Shown: positions 16,192 through 25,004, counted from the stretch's first letter. The stretch: 64,000 bases of DNA from Halostella litorea (GCF_004785955.1 NZ_SJER01000007.1:40034-104033); one strand, 5' to 3'. Made by a program: numbers and translations. The notes: generated by a model not told the origin, from the letters alone.

Positions 16192-16515
16192 TTACTCGTC
16201 CGGGTTGACCGGACCTTTGTACTTCGACTTCACTGAATCACCCTCCCGCCACTGCCAGTAGTAGTAGCGATTGTCGTTGATTTCCTTGATCGTGATCGTC
16301 GCTTTGGCAGGGACGTCGTCCGGGAGATCGTCCGGTCCCTCTTCGACCTCTTCTTGATCTGCCGACTCCTCGAGACGGGCCTCTCGTTCCTTGTGCTCGG
16401 CGAGCGCTTCAGCGTACGTCGCAACGTCTCGGAGCTGCTCCGGGTCCGACTCGTTGAGCGTGTTGACGATCTCCGTCGGGAGGTTCGCCGGTGGGGTCGG
16501 GGGTTCGTAGGACAT
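16192..16515 (-). CDS. Small acidic hypothetical protein
   Basis: A 107-residue protein. The N-terminus is Pro-rich, and the middle is an acidic helical region (AEALAEHKEREARLEESADQ). The C-terminus, ITIKEINDNRYYYWQWREG then SKYKGPV, is typical of small haloarchaeal plasmid proteins that may bind nucleic acid through the aromatic basic tail. It starts at ATG 16513-16515. The TTAACCAACA inverted repeat (copy 2) covers the region 15-55 bp upstream of this ATG, exactly over the expected core promoter, so this gene is the best candidate for direct control by that site. Its stop abuts the origin repeats. Confidence 0.7.
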   Translation of the reverse strand: MSYEPPTPPANLPTEIVNTLNESDPEQLRDVATYAEALAEHKEREARLEESADQEEVEEGPDDLPDDVPAKATITIKEINDNRYYYWQWREGDSVKSKYKGPVNPDE

Positions 16516-16529
16516 CGGCTACTCTCGTG

Positions 16530-16570
16530 TTAACCAACACGAGCCACGAATCCATAGTTTTGTTGGTTAA
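16530..16570. repeat. Inverted repeat TTAACCAACA, copy 2
   Basis: TTAACCAACA at 16530-16539 and TGTTGGTTAA at 16561-16570, separated by 21 bp. It lies in the divergent region between the gene starting at 16515 (minus) and the gene starting at 16654 (plus), and overlaps the probable promoter of the former. Confidence 0.8.
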
Positions 16571-16622
16571 GACGATGGAGACGACTCTCGTGCCTGCTGA
16601 CTGTAACACTACTCGAAACTTC

Positions 16623-16630
16623 TTTATATA
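16623..16630 (+). promoter_or_regulatory. TATA box of the winged-helix gene
   Basis: TTTATATA is centred about 27 bp before the GTG at 16654, so the transcript would be leaderless. This spacing is the main reason to accept GTG 16654 as the start. Confidence 0.65.
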
Positions 16631-16653
16631 CAAGTTTCGTACTATGTTACACC

Positions 16654-17580
16654 GTGCTCCGGCGTATCGAACTCGAGGTCCTCGCCACGGTCGACCGCGG
16701 CGACACGATCTCTGAGCTCGCGACGAAGCTCGACCACAGCGAGAGTTACCTCTCTCGTGCTGTCGCCGACCTCGTCGAGAAGGGGCTCGTCTACACGGAA
16801 CGCGACGGGCGGCGAAAACGAGTCGTCCCGTCGGACGCTCGTGCCGTCGAGCTCTACCAGGACCTCGTCCGCCAGCACTCCCACATCGACTTCCCCGAGC
16901 TACTAACCGGGAAGGCACTCGAGGTGCTGTACTACCTCGACCAGCCGCGAACCGTCTCCGAGATCGCCGACCGGAGCGACAATTACCGCAACACGGTCAA
17001 CCGCGTCCTCAAGCGGTTTCGCGACCGCGGGCTTGTCGGGACGGCCGACGGCCGCTACGAGTTCAACGCCGACTTCGACCGTCTCCACGAGTTCGCCCGT
17101 GAACTCGCACACCATCTACATCGTCAACGCCTCGAGGCCGTCGCCCCGAAGGGCACGATTCTCTGGGAGGACTACGACGAATTCCTCGCCCAGGCTGAGA
17201 CGGAGATCGAGGCAGAGGGGTTCCACGAAACCGGCCTCGCTCGGTTCGCGGCCTTCGACCTCCAATTCCTGCTCACCGGCCATCGCTACTACGTCTACTC
17301 CGAGGATCCCGACGCAGTCTCGCCGGCGGAACTTTGCTGTCACACGCTACTGATCGACGACGGCAGCCGCCACCGCTCGTACTGTCTCCTCCTGCTCAGC
17401 CACGTCGACGTCGACGAGGCGGACCTCCGAGAGCAGGCGGCGAAGTATGGTCTCGAAGACGAAATCGACGCCCTGCTCCGCTACCTCGAGACGCACGGCG
17501 AGGTTGACGACGACCGGCTCCCGGAGTGGGACGAGTTTCAGGAACTGGCGGCTGACTACGAGGTGCCACTACCACAATGA
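16654..17580 (+). CDS. Winged-helix protein paired with a nucleotidyltransferase (possible antitoxin)
   Basis: A 308-residue protein from GTG 16654. Two winged-helix segments occupy the N-terminal half: LRRIELEVLATVDRG through LSRAVADLVEKGLVY, and LTGKALEVLYYLDQPRTVSE through VNRVLKRFRDRGLV. The C-terminal part (residues 160-300) includes FAAFDLQFLLTGHRYYVYS and is otherwise unrecognised. Its stop overlaps the start of a nucleotidyltransferase gene by 4 bp. Paired winged-helix and nucleotidyltransferase genes recall AbiE/MenA-MenT toxin-antitoxin systems, where the DNA-binding partner is antitoxin and repressor. Function here is inferred from that arrangement only. Confidence 0.65.
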   Translation: MLRRIELEVLATVDRGDTISELATKLDHSESYLSRAVADLVEKGLVYTERDGRRKRVVPSDARAVELYQDLVRQHSHIDFPELLTGKALEVLYYLDQPRTVSEIADRSDNYRNTVNRVLKRFRDRGLVGTADGRYEFNADFDRLHEFARELAHHLHRQRLEAVAPKGTILWEDYDEFLAQAETEIEAEGFHETGLARFAAFDLQFLLTGHRYYVYSEDPDAVSPAELCCHTLLIDDGSRHRSYCLLLLSHVDVDEADLREQAAKYGLEDEIDALLRYLETHGEVDDDRLPEWDEFQELAADYEVPLPQ

Positions 17581-18380
17581 GACCAACATTCGGACGCGAG
17601 TACATCGAGAACGAATTCCAGCGAATCGGGAACGGGCTATCTGAACCGCTCACGGTCTACCTGATCGGTGGTGGCGCGATGTCGCTGCGCGACCTCAAGG
17701 GGGCGACGAAAGATATCGACCTGGTCGTCCCAGATGGCGACGCGTACGGTCAGCTGTGGGCGGTCCTGATGGACCTCGGGTATACGGAGGTCCAGTCGCT
17801 GGATGCAGATTACCGGGCGCTTGGCGCGACGAGCTGCGTCGAGAACGAAGACGGGTGTCGCCTCGACGTCTTCAACCAGCAGGTCGCGAACAAGCTCGTG
17901 CTCACCGACGGGATGCAAGAGCGCAGCGAGCCGTTCCTCGACACAGATCGACTGACGGTCCGGCTGGTCAGCAACGAGGATATCTTCCTGTTCAAGGCGA
18001 TCGCCGGCCGCGACGACGACATCGAGGACATGAATATGCTCGTGCAGGCCGGCCTCGATTACGACGTCGTCCGGGCTGAACTCGAAGCCCAGATCGAACG
18101 CCTGGGGGACGATCAGTTCGCCACGTTCGCGAACGAGGCCCTGGTCGAACTCGAGGAGCGGTACGGAGTGACCACACCGATCGAGGACCGCGTCCAGAAG
18201 CTCACGAACAGGTACTACCGGGGGCTCGAAGTCCTCCAGGCACTCGACGAGCCGATGACCGTCGACGAACTGGCCGCCGAACTGGAGTTGGATACTGACA
18301 AGGTTCACGACCGGATCGCGTATCTCTCAACGTTCGACCGGGTCCGTCGGGATGGCGACACGATCCGTCCTGTGGAGTAG
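17577..18380 (+). CDS. Nucleotidyltransferase-fold protein (possible toxin)
   Basis: A 267-residue protein. VYLIGGGAMSLRDLK followed by TKDIDLVV is the nucleotidyltransferase signature (GG...A..R...T.DiD), with the two aspartates of DID as metal ligands and further acidic residues in CRLDVFN. The C-terminal 70 residues (LQALDEPMTVDELAAELEL) form a winged helix. AbiEii/MenT toxins share this fold and modify tRNA or other targets by NMP transfer. It is coupled to the winged-helix gene by an ATGA overlap. A housekeeping role cannot be excluded. Confidence 0.7.
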   Translation: MRPTFGREYIENEFQRIGNGLSEPLTVYLIGGGAMSLRDLKGATKDIDLVVPDGDAYGQLWAVLMDLGYTEVQSLDADYRALGATSCVENEDGCRLDVFNQQVANKLVLTDGMQERSEPFLDTDRLTVRLVSNEDIFLFKAIAGRDDDIEDMNMLVQAGLDYDVVRAELEAQIERLGDDQFATFANEALVELEERYGVTTPIEDRVQKLTNRYYRGLEVLQALDEPMTVDELAAELELDTDKVHDRIAYLSTFDRVRRDGDTIRPVE

Positions 18381-18393
18381 CTCAATCGTCGCC

Positions 18394-19209
18394 CTACGTG
18401 GAAGGAAGGCGGCCGTCTGGTCGGGGCACGCGGCCCCGTTTGATCTCGTGATCGACGCGGCGCAGGTGCTTGCAGCCGCCTTCGGGTGAACGTTGCTGCC
18501 AGTCTGGACAGGTACACGATTCGTCGATGACGTCGACTTCGTACCTGTTGCCGGACGCGGACTGTACCTCGTAGCGGCCACCCTTCGAGAGGAGTGAGAC
18601 GTCCATCGCTTCGGCGACGGCACGCTTCGTGCGGGGCTCGAGATCGTCCTGTGACTCTGCGTTCTCGTCGACGACCAGTCGGTCGCGAACGTCGCCCGTT
18701 CGGCCGCCGTCGGGAGCGACGGCTTCCGCAGGGCCACTGAGCCGCTCGTGGAGCACTCCCTCCACCGGATGGCCTTCCGGCCACAGGTAGTGCACTTCGC
18801 GGCGCTCTCGATGATCGTAGGACCCGCACGCCGCTGCGCTCCCGGTCCAGACGCGCCAGGCCCCGAGCGCGGCCATCACGTCGACGATGTCGCGGGGAAC
18901 CGTCTGGTGGTCGTCCGGGAAGAACACCCGGAAGCGGGTACACGCCTCCTGCGGCGGGACGGTCTCCCACCAGTCTTCGCTGGAGCCCCAGCTGTCGTAC
19001 ATCGCGTCGTCGCTCCCGTAGCCGACGGTCACGCCGTCGATCGGCGTCCAGTCTGCTGGGAGGTGGTCCGCCTCGCCTTCGAGCACCCGGAGGACGGCGT
19101 AGCGGAGGTATTCGTGGGCTTGGTTGTCTGTCGTTCGAGCGACCTGGTCGTGCTGCTCGGCAACGTGCTCGGCTTCCTTGAGGACCGTCGTGAGATAGGG
19201 TTCAGTCAT
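18394..19209 (-). CDS. SWIM zinc finger protein
   Basis: A 271-residue protein starting at MTEPYL (ATG 19207-19209); the longer frame to 19290 runs through the upstream hairpin element and is rejected. Residues 230-260 contain the SWIM motif CTCPDWQ...GGCKH (CxCx(n)CxH), a zinc module found in DNA-binding and recombination proteins. The N-terminal 180 residues are of unknown fold and include CTRFRVFFPDDHQ and a Tyr/Trp-rich stretch. It belongs to the hairpin-led gene group, with a T-rich tract and inverted repeat 20 bp upstream of its ATG. It is a common haloarchaeal plasmid gene of unknown exact role. Confidence 0.8.
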   Translation of the reverse strand: MTEPYLTTVLKEAEHVAEQHDQVARTTDNQAHEYLRYAVLRVLEGEADHLPADWTPIDGVTVGYGSDDAMYDSWGSSEDWWETVPPQEACTRFRVFFPDDHQTVPRDIVDVMAALGAWRVWTGSAAACGSYDHRERREVHYLWPEGHPVEGVLHERLSGPAEAVAPDGGRTGDVRDRLVVDENAESQDDLEPRTKRAVAEAMDVSLLSKGGRYEVQSASGNRYEVDVIDESCTCPDWQQRSPEGGCKHLRRVDHEIKRGRVPRPDGRLPST

Positions 19210-19229
19210 TATTCGACGGAGGTCAGAAC

Positions 19230-19261
19230 GCGCCTCCGCCCCTCCGCGGGCGCAGAAAAAA
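19230..19261 (-). promoter_or_regulatory. T-tract plus hairpin element 1 (SWIM gene)
   Basis: On the minus strand: TTTTTT, then the arms GCGCC/GGCGC around a 14 nt loop containing GGAGGGGCGG. The inner arm ends 20 bp before ATG 19209. It has the same architecture as the elements at 21240, 25285, 47757, 51325, 53140, 54108, 58963, 59394, 59663 and 61736. Confidence 0.7.
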
Positions 19262-19373
19262 TTCCGTGTAGCTGATGGACTGGTTTTCACTCAGAATGAC
19301 TGCTTATAGACACGAAGGGTGTAGCGTTCGCGTCGGCGGTGCAATTTACAGATATGCGAACGCTCCACTAGGT

Positions 19374-20132
19374 ATGGTTGCCACGTACTCAATACTGTCA
19401 CTACTGATCATCTTCGCGCTGTCGTTGTTGATTGTTCGTACCGGCTCGATTGCGCTGGAGATGACGGGCCTTTCACCAGATGTGGCCTCCTTCCAAGCCA
19501 CGTCTGCGTTCTCTGGAGCCGGATATACGACCGAAGAGGCAGAACAGGCTATCACCACCGTCGGCCGCCGCAAAACCGTGAAGGCGCTCATTCGGCTCGG
19601 CAGTATTGGACTCCTCGGTGCAATTTCGTCACTTATCCTTTCGTTCACGCGAACTGGTGGCGACGACCTGTTGAACTTGCTGTATATTCTCGGTGGCGCC
19701 GGTGTGATCATTCTGTTCGCACGAAGTCGGTGGTTCAACCGCCTCGTGACGCCGCTTATTGAGTGGCCGCTGAGTGAGACGACAGAGTTGGAGATCTCGG
19801 ATTATGCCCAGTTACTCGGATTGCAACGTGAATATCGTGTGGCGGAGGTGGAAATCAGCGAGGGGGATTGGCTGGCAGGGGGGTCGATTTCGGAGCTGGA
19901 TTTACCACGCGAAGGGGTGTTGATACTCGGCATCCGTCGTGATGATTCATATATTGGTGCCCCACAACCAGATACGGAGACAAAACCGGACGACACGCTT
20001 GTCCTCTATGGGAAACAAGACCGTCTCAAAGAATTGTCAGACCGGCTCAGTGGTGATGCAGAGGCTCGGGAAGATGCTGTTGAAGACCACGAGGGAACGC
20101 TCGAAGAGCAACAACAACTCATTGACCAATAA
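19374..20132 (+). CDS. TrkA-C domain membrane protein
   Basis: A 252-residue protein from ATG 19374; the frame is open back to 19275, but MVATYSILSLLII matches the usual N-terminus. There are three hydrophobic helices: SILSLLIIFALSLLIV, SIGLLGAISSLILSF and LYILGGAGVIILF. The conserved LTGLS-type segment MTGLSPDVASFQATSAFSGAGYTT lies between the first two. A cytosolic TrkA-C (RCK_C) domain follows, with VAEVEISEGDWLAGGSISEL to DDTLVLYGKQD. TrkA-C domains bind small ligands and gate cation transport. The Glu/Gln-rich tail is unusual. It is divergent from the SWIM gene and convergent with ardC. Confidence 0.75.
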   Translation: MVATYSILSLLIIFALSLLIVRTGSIALEMTGLSPDVASFQATSAFSGAGYTTEEAEQAITTVGRRKTVKALIRLGSIGLLGAISSLILSFTRTGGDDLLNLLYILGGAGVIILFARSRWFNRLVTPLIEWPLSETTELEISDYAQLLGLQREYRVAEVEISEGDWLAGGSISELDLPREGVLILGIRRDDSYIGAPQPDTETKPDDTLVLYGKQDRLKELSDRLSGDAEAREDAVEDHEGTLEEQQQLIDQ

Positions 20133-20208
20133 CAGGAGCCACTCACCGAATTTGACCTCCTGATTAGAAATTAGAATTGACTGAAAGAATGGCGACATCA
20201 CGTATGGA

Positions 20209-20249
20209 TTAACCAACAATACAAAACTACACATCCCTCTGTTGGTTAA
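20209..20249. repeat. Inverted repeat TTAACCAACA, copy 3
   Basis: TTAACCAACA at 20209-20218 and TGTTGGTTAA at 20240-20249, separated by 21 bp. It lies between two convergent genes, 17 bp past the stop of the ArdC-like gene. A location without a promoter argues against a purely transcriptional role for this family. Confidence 0.8.
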
Positions 20250-20266
20250 TCAAATTGGAGAGAGAA

Positions 20267-21193
20267 TTATTCCTCGAGAACGTCGATGAGTTCTTCTGCC
20301 GTTCGACTAATCCGGCCGAGGCGCTCGCGAACGACCTCGGGATCGTCCGACTCCCACGCAGCGAGGTAGAACGCTGACCCGCTAGTGTCGAGCCCGCAGT
20401 AGCGACCGACAACGTACGCGACGGCTTCAGCCTCGACCTCGCGTTTTGCCCGTTCGGTGTCGTCGTCGACGTCGAAGTGGAGCAGGGCGTGGGCATACTC
20501 GTGAATCAGCGTCCGCGCAAGGTCGGCCTCGTTCTCCCGATCGCGCACCTCGACGAGCGGTTGGACGTCGACGAGGCTCAGCTGCTCGCAGATGCCCTTC
20601 GCCTCGCCGTGGGTCCAGTCTTCGTCGGGAACGATTCGCACTGTCACGCCGAGCTCATCAGCGGCGGCAGTTAGCTGTTCGACGAGGTCACCGGCGTCGC
20701 CGGTCGCTTCCGTGTCTAGGTCGGGAAGCGGCTCGCCCTCGGTCTGGGAGACGTCGAACACCGGCGCGGGCTTGAACCCGACCAGGCCCTCGGACCACTC
20801 CTCGGGCGGCGTCTCGTCGTAGTCACAGTCGCTGTCCTCGTGGTAGCTCGGCGAGTTCTCGCACTCCGGGCACTGCTTCGTGATGATTGGCGCCCAGATC
20901 CAGATGGCCGACTCACCCTCCGTGACGTGACGGTCGAACTCCTCCTGCCACGTCCGGTAGCCAGCCACGCGGGTTGCCTCGGGACACTGCCGCTTGATGA
21001 GGAGCGTGTTCCGATACGAGTAGTCGTGGAAGCGACTCTGGACGTCCAGCCACTCCTGGAACTCCGCGCTGGCCTGCGCGTCGTCGACGCCGGCGACGAG
21101 GTCGTCGATCCACTGTTCGATCGTACTGTTCATCTCGTCTGATCGCGTGTCGGTCTGGTCGAAGGAGACCGACGAGTCTCTGGTCGTAGCCAT
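20267..21193 (-). CDS. ArdC-like antirestriction protein (ssDNA-binding plus metallopeptidase)
   Basis: A 308-residue protein from ATG 21191-21193; a GTG lies three codons earlier. The N-terminal 110 residues fit the ArdC single-stranded-DNA-binding domain (FHDYSYRNTLLIKRQ, VAGYRTWQEEF, IWIWAPI). A Cys-rich insert (CPEC...CDYD) follows. The C-terminal zinc metallopeptidase domain carries LIHEYAHALLH with downstream EAEAVAYVVG. ArdC proteins ride on conjugative elements and protect incoming DNA. Its hairpin element and position in the same-strand gene group suggest co-regulation with SWIM, TFB and the small genes of region D. Confidence 0.88.
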   Translation of the reverse strand: MATTRDSSVSFDQTDTRSDEMNSTIEQWIDDLVAGVDDAQASAEFQEWLDVQSRFHDYSYRNTLLIKRQCPEATRVAGYRTWQEEFDRHVTEGESAIWIWAPIITKQCPECENSPSYHEDSDCDYDETPPEEWSEGLVGFKPAPVFDVSQTEGEPLPDLDTEATGDAGDLVEQLTAAADELGVTVRIVPDEDWTHGEAKGICEQLSLVDVQPLVEVRDRENEADLARTLIHEYAHALLHFDVDDDTERAKREVEAEAVAYVVGRYCGLDTSGSAFYLAAWESDDPEVVRERLGRISRTAEELIDVLEE

Positions 21194-21239
21194 TGTGTGC
21201 ACGGAATCGAGTTCACGGCGACTGCATCAGTTCAGACCG

Positions 21240-21268
21240 CGCCGCGCCCCTCAGGGGCGTTCAAAAAA
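21240..21268 (-). promoter_or_regulatory. T-tract plus hairpin element 2 (ArdC gene)
   Basis: On the minus strand: TTTTTTGAA, then CGCCCC/GGGGCG arms with loop TGA, followed by CGGCG, which can alternatively pair with CGCC. It lies 51 bp before ATG 21193 and 12 bp past the stop of the upstream gene at 21281. Confidence 0.7.
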
Positions 21269-21280
21269 CCGCTCTGGCGG

Positions 21281-21628
21281 TTAGCGGAGCTCGTGACGTT
21301 CGTCCGCAAAGCCGACCGTAACGAGGTACTCGAGGAACTCGTCGAACCGCTCAACGTCGCTGGGCGTGTCGGTCGCAAGGTGACGCGCCCACTCGATGGC
21401 CCACTGGAAGGCGGGATCCGTGCCGCCCTTGCCGTGAATGTACCACCACCGGGCCGCTTTCAGCACGACCAGCGGATTCGTCGGCGGCTGCTCGCCAGCA
21501 AGCCCACGGGTGATGGATTCGATTTCGTCGGGGACGTCGGCGGAATCGACCTCCGCTGATTGCGTGTTGTCGATATCGACCGGGATCTCGTCGATCGAGA
21601 CGGTGTCAGGACGCTGTTGTTGACTCAC
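21281..21628 (-). CDS. Small hypothetical protein, ArdC-linked
   Basis: A 115-residue acidic protein from GTG 21626-21628. The middle segment TNPLVVLKAARWWYIHGKGG and WAIEWARHLATDTPSDVERF is conserved-looking and helical; no catalytic motif is visible. It lies between the HNH gene and the ArdC gene, each separated by a hairpin element, and probably has its own promoter (element 3). The family is unknown to me. Confidence 0.65.
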   Translation of the reverse strand: MSQQQRPDTVSIDEIPVDIDNTQSAEVDSADVPDEIESITRGLAGEQPPTNPLVVLKAARWWYIHGKGGTDPAFQWAIEWARHLATDTPSDVERFDEFLEYLVTVGFADERHELR

Positions 21629-21658
21629 TGGAAATCACCTCTGAGAGCTTTCGAAGGA

Positions 21659-21687
21659 GCCCTCGCCCTCTCTGGGGGCACAAAAAA
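21659..21687 (-). promoter_or_regulatory. T-tract plus hairpin element 3
   Basis: On the minus strand: TTTTTTGT, then GCCC/GGGC arms around a 13 nt segment containing AGAGAGGGCGA. It lies 30 bp before the GTG at 21628. The stem is weaker than in other copies. Confidence 0.6.
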
Positions 21688-21769
21688 CAGGTCGCGACGT
21701 CATGCCGGCGGGAGGTAGACGCTCTGTTCGCCGGCAGATACCTTTGTGCTGAACGTGGGACTTCGCTTG

Positions 21770-22987
21770 TTAGTCAACTACTGGTTGGACTGGCAGCCGT
21801 TCGAGTCGGCGATGGCACGGGATACAGAGAGTCAGCAGGTTACTCGGTACATCTGCATCGTCGACCGACTGGTCTGGGTCGTTGTAGAACCGGCGTCGAG
21901 GAATCCGGTGGTGAACCGGGAGATCACGACCGAATTTCTCGCGGTGAGCTTCACGGCCCATACCGCAGCGCAGGCAGGACTCGTTGTCACGGGTGATGAT
22001 CTCCTCACGAATCTGTGGCCAGTTCGAGCCAAACGGAACTATCTCAGTATCTGACTGACGGTAGTTTTCTAGATAGTCCGGGTCGGCCGCTTGAAGGGCC
22101 GTTCGCCACGTTCCGAATTCACGCTGATACGGATCGATGGTAAACTTCCCGTGTTCGTTCATTTCCGTTGTTGTCGGTGGGTGGCCCAGCTCATTCGCAA
22201 CAGCCCGCAGTTCGGCTAATAACTCCTCCCGTGGAATTCGCCACCGCTCATTCGGCTCGAAGCCGGCAGCTCGGAGAGCTTCATTCCACGAACCGAATCG
22301 CTCCTGATAGACTGCTGCACTCCATTTCCCTTGGTTTCGCATTTCATCCTTCCGAGGGACATGGCCTAGCTCTTCGGCGAGACGGTTGAGTTCGGATATC
22401 AGATCCTCCTCGCTCACATCCCATACGGAGTGGACTTCCAACTCAGCCTGTCGAAGAGCACGATTCCAGGTTCCAAACGCTCGCTTGTACGAATCCGAGG
22501 TGTAGGGGCCACTCCGGTCCATTTCATCTGTTGTGGGCGGTCGACCCAGTTTCTCAGCGAACCCCTGTAAGGCAGTAATGAGTCTCTCTTCGGAGAGATT
22601 CATTTCAACGTTCGGCTCAAAATCGGCCGCCCGTAGTGCTGCATTCCATCCTCCAAATCGCTTGCAGTATGTCTTCACCGAATACTTTCCGTGAGCACTG
22701 TATTCACGCTCTGACGGGGTTCCTCCCACGATGTCGGCAACCGATTTGAGATCAGTAAGGAGGTCCTCTTCGGACGTCGATGGTCGTCCGTCTGGATCAT
22801 TCGTTCCGGTTTGAAGTCCGGCAGCCTCGAGTGCGTTATTCCACGACTCGAACCGATTCCCGTACGTCTTCGAAGCATGAGGTCCTGAATCGTCCATCTC
22901 ACTCTGCGATGGGGGACGACCGAGTTCCTCAGCGAACTTCTGGAGCCGATTGAGGAGTTCATCGTCTGAGTACAGCTTCTTGCCCAT
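21770..22987 (-). CDS. HNH endonuclease with five homing-endonuclease-type repeats
   Basis: A 405-residue protein from MGKKLYSDDELL (ATG 22985-22987). It has five tandem repeats of about 58 residues, each with the pattern LxxLxxxAxELGxxP...Y..RFGsWN.ALxAA, like the homing endonuclease associated repeat, which binds DNA. The C-terminal HNH nuclease has CLRCG, VHHRIPRR and LCIPCH; the paired CxxC motifs hold structural zinc. Such proteins may be selfish homing nucleases or act in defence. A paralogue with the same five-repeat-plus-HNH layout is at 51366-52586. It precedes hairpin element 3. Confidence 0.85.
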   Translation of the reverse strand: MGKKLYSDDELLNRLQKFAEELGRPPSQSEMDDSGPHASKTYGNRFESWNNALEAAGLQTGTNDPDGRPSTSEEDLLTDLKSVADIVGGTPSEREYSAHGKYSVKTYCKRFGGWNAALRAADFEPNVEMNLSEERLITALQGFAEKLGRPPTTDEMDRSGPYTSDSYKRAFGTWNRALRQAELEVHSVWDVSEEDLISELNRLAEELGHVPRKDEMRNQGKWSAAVYQERFGSWNEALRAAGFEPNERWRIPREELLAELRAVANELGHPPTTTEMNEHGKFTIDPYQREFGTWRTALQAADPDYLENYRQSDTEIVPFGSNWPQIREEIITRDNESCLRCGMGREAHREKFGRDLPVHHRIPRRRFYNDPDQSVDDADVPSNLLTLCIPCHRRLERLPVQPVVD

Positions 22988-23169
22988 GATTTCTGAGGGG
23001 ATTGAGTCACTCAGTTTGGTCCCGACTCGGTATTTGAATGTCCGCACTCACTCATTCCGGATATTGATCGGAACGGCGACTCAAGGGGCGATCCTCGCGA
23101 GTCGTATGGCAGCCACCCCCACTTTTTGGAAGCGACGGCTCGCCGACTAGGATATACTGAAATTCAGTA

Positions 23170-24840
23170 CTAAGACGTCTTATTCGACGGTTTATGGATA
23201 GGCAGTTCGACGACGAAGACTGAACCAGTTGGGTCGTTGTCCTCGACCCATACGTCACCACCGAATTGGTCCGTCAGGAGATGGACGAGATATAGACCAA
23301 TCCCTGATCCTGGACTGTCCAATCCTTTCTCCCCTTTCCCGAAGATTTGTTCTTTCTGTTGGTCAGGAATGCCAGGTCCATTATCTGCAATCCGGTACCG
23401 GACAGTCTCTGAGTTCTCTTCACAGGAGACGGTGATCTCAGGGGTCTCTTTGTCGTTGTGTCGGACCGCATTCTCGAGGATATTCCGGAAAACCGAAGAA
23501 AGCATCTCGTTTGCCTGTACCGACACGTCGCAGAGTTCACCCGATACGTGAAACTGCGCGTTCGGGAACGAATCACGTACTGCAGCGAGCTCAGCGTCAA
23601 GAAGTGGCTGAAGCTGGATTTCTTCTAATTCAGCTGTTCCTTCTTCTGAGAGTGATTCAACGAACTCACGTGCGACCTCTGTGAACTGAATTACGTGCCG
23701 GGACTTCTGTAACACTCGGTCCAGAGCGTCTTCCCCATCTTCATCGATATGGTCTTTGAGGATCTCGGCCCATCCGAGAATCACGGTCATATCGTTCCGG
23801 ATATCGTGTCGAACCACGCGATTTAACGCCTCGAGTTGTTCGGTTTTCTCTTCGAGTCGCTGTCGATATGACTCGCGTTCAGTTACGTCGGTAACCGTCA
23901 CTAATTGGCCGGTCGTTACCTCACCTGCTAAGAATGGCGTGCTCGACACGTCATAATACCGTGTTTCACCTTCCTGCGTAATTGTCAGGATATCTTGTTT
24001 GGTGAGATGATCTGCGAGTGCGGTATTCACAGCCTCAAGCGGTTCGCCAAAGGAATCCTCAAGGGTTGGAAACAGTTTGCGAGCCGCTTGATTGTAATCC
24101 TGAATCCGGGTTTCTTGGTCGAGGAAGATTGCGGGTTTCTCTGACTCCCCGGTTAATCGGATTGCCTCAAACCGTTGTCTGTAGAAGAAGAGCGTTCCAA
24201 CGGCGAAGAGGGCGACGCCAGGCGGCTCATACATTAATGGGAGCAGCCAGTCGACCTGGCCGCCAATAATCGTTGCAACAGCTGGGAGGCCTGAGAGTCC
24301 AACGAGCACGACGAGCGGACGGCTGTCACTCCCAGTATGATGGAACCGCTCCATCAGTACGAAGAATCCGACAGCGATGGCGGCATATGATAACCCCAAG
24401 ACGATCCAGTAGAGCAGTTCGTGATGGATCACGAGGTGTGGGAATGGTTCTGTGACCCATTCCGTCGTAAAGTAGAGATTGTGGAGTGGATTCGTGACTT
24501 TGAGAGCGGTGAAAAAGAGGAACGTCCCGAGTATGAGGTTTCGGAATGGGGCGTGTCGAGGTGGCCGACCGGTATATGCAGCACAAAAGTAGAGCCAGGC
24601 CCCAACGGCGACGAACGCAAAGATGAAGCCAAATATATAGAAAGCGAGTTTCCCCGCACGCGTCGGTGCGAGAAGATAGCCAATGTACCCTCCAGACCAC
24701 AGAGCAACAGAACCGAGGAAGACGATCAGTCCTTCACGTGTCTCCGGATGCTGTATCTTCCGTGCTTGTGGAATAGTCGCCACGCAGGCAATCGCAGATA
24801 GTGCGAAAATTATGACGTGACCTAGAAGGAGGGGATTCAT
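23170..24840 (-). CDS. Membrane histidine kinase (7TM, PAS, HisKA-like, HATPase)
   Basis: A 556-residue kinase. The N-terminal 220 residues have seven hydrophobic helices (histidine kinase N-terminal 7TM type). A PAS domain follows (FLDQETRIQDYNQAARKLFP, VTDVTERE), then a dimerisation helix with phospho-acceptor VVRHDIRND near residue 342. The ATPase domain has NAVRHN (N box), DNGPGIP (G1) and GSGIGLYLV (G2). No response regulator is adjacent, so its partner is elsewhere. Haloarchaeal kinases of this class sense light, redox or osmotic cues, but the ligand cannot be read here. The start at 24840 is followed at once by a helix. Confidence 0.9.
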   Translation of the reverse strand: MNPLLLGHVIIFALSAIACVATIPQARKIQHPETREGLIVFLGSVALWSGGYIGYLLAPTRAGKLAFYIFGFIFAFVAVGAWLYFCAAYTGRPPRHAPFRNLILGTFLFFTALKVTNPLHNLYFTTEWVTEPFPHLVIHHELLYWIVLGLSYAAIAVGFFVLMERFHHTGSDSRPLVVLVGLSGLPAVATIIGGQVDWLLPLMYEPPGVALFAVGTLFFYRQRFEAIRLTGESEKPAIFLDQETRIQDYNQAARKLFPTLEDSFGEPLEAVNTALADHLTKQDILTITQEGETRYYDVSSTPFLAGEVTTGQLVTVTDVTERESYRQRLEEKTEQLEALNRVVRHDIRNDMTVILGWAEILKDHIDEDGEDALDRVLQKSRHVIQFTEVAREFVESLSEEGTAELEEIQLQPLLDAELAAVRDSFPNAQFHVSGELCDVSVQANEMLSSVFRNILENAVRHNDKETPEITVSCEENSETVRYRIADNGPGIPDQQKEQIFGKGEKGLDSPGSGIGLYLVHLLTDQFGGDVWVEDNDPTGSVFVVELPIHKPSNKTS

Positions 24841-25004
24841 TATCCAGATAAAGGGTTGTTCTCGGGGTATTAAATAACGGTTTGGAACAGCCCTCTTACA
24901 GGGGGATATCCGGGCTTCTTCCGGCCACTAGGCATTCTTTCTCTCGGTCGATTCCCAGAGTTGGCGTCCAACTCATAAGGCTCCAACAGTACTGGTACAG
25001 CCGA

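Noticed and set aside
17637..18308. Open frame opposite the nucleotidyltransferase
   Set aside because: A shadow in GC-rich DNA; composition follows the complementary codons of the real gene.
23080..23110. Stem CGACTC/GAGTCG with AAGGGG loop as another hairpin element
   Set aside because: It has no adjoining T-tract in the right place, lies in the plus orientation and is not near a start codon.
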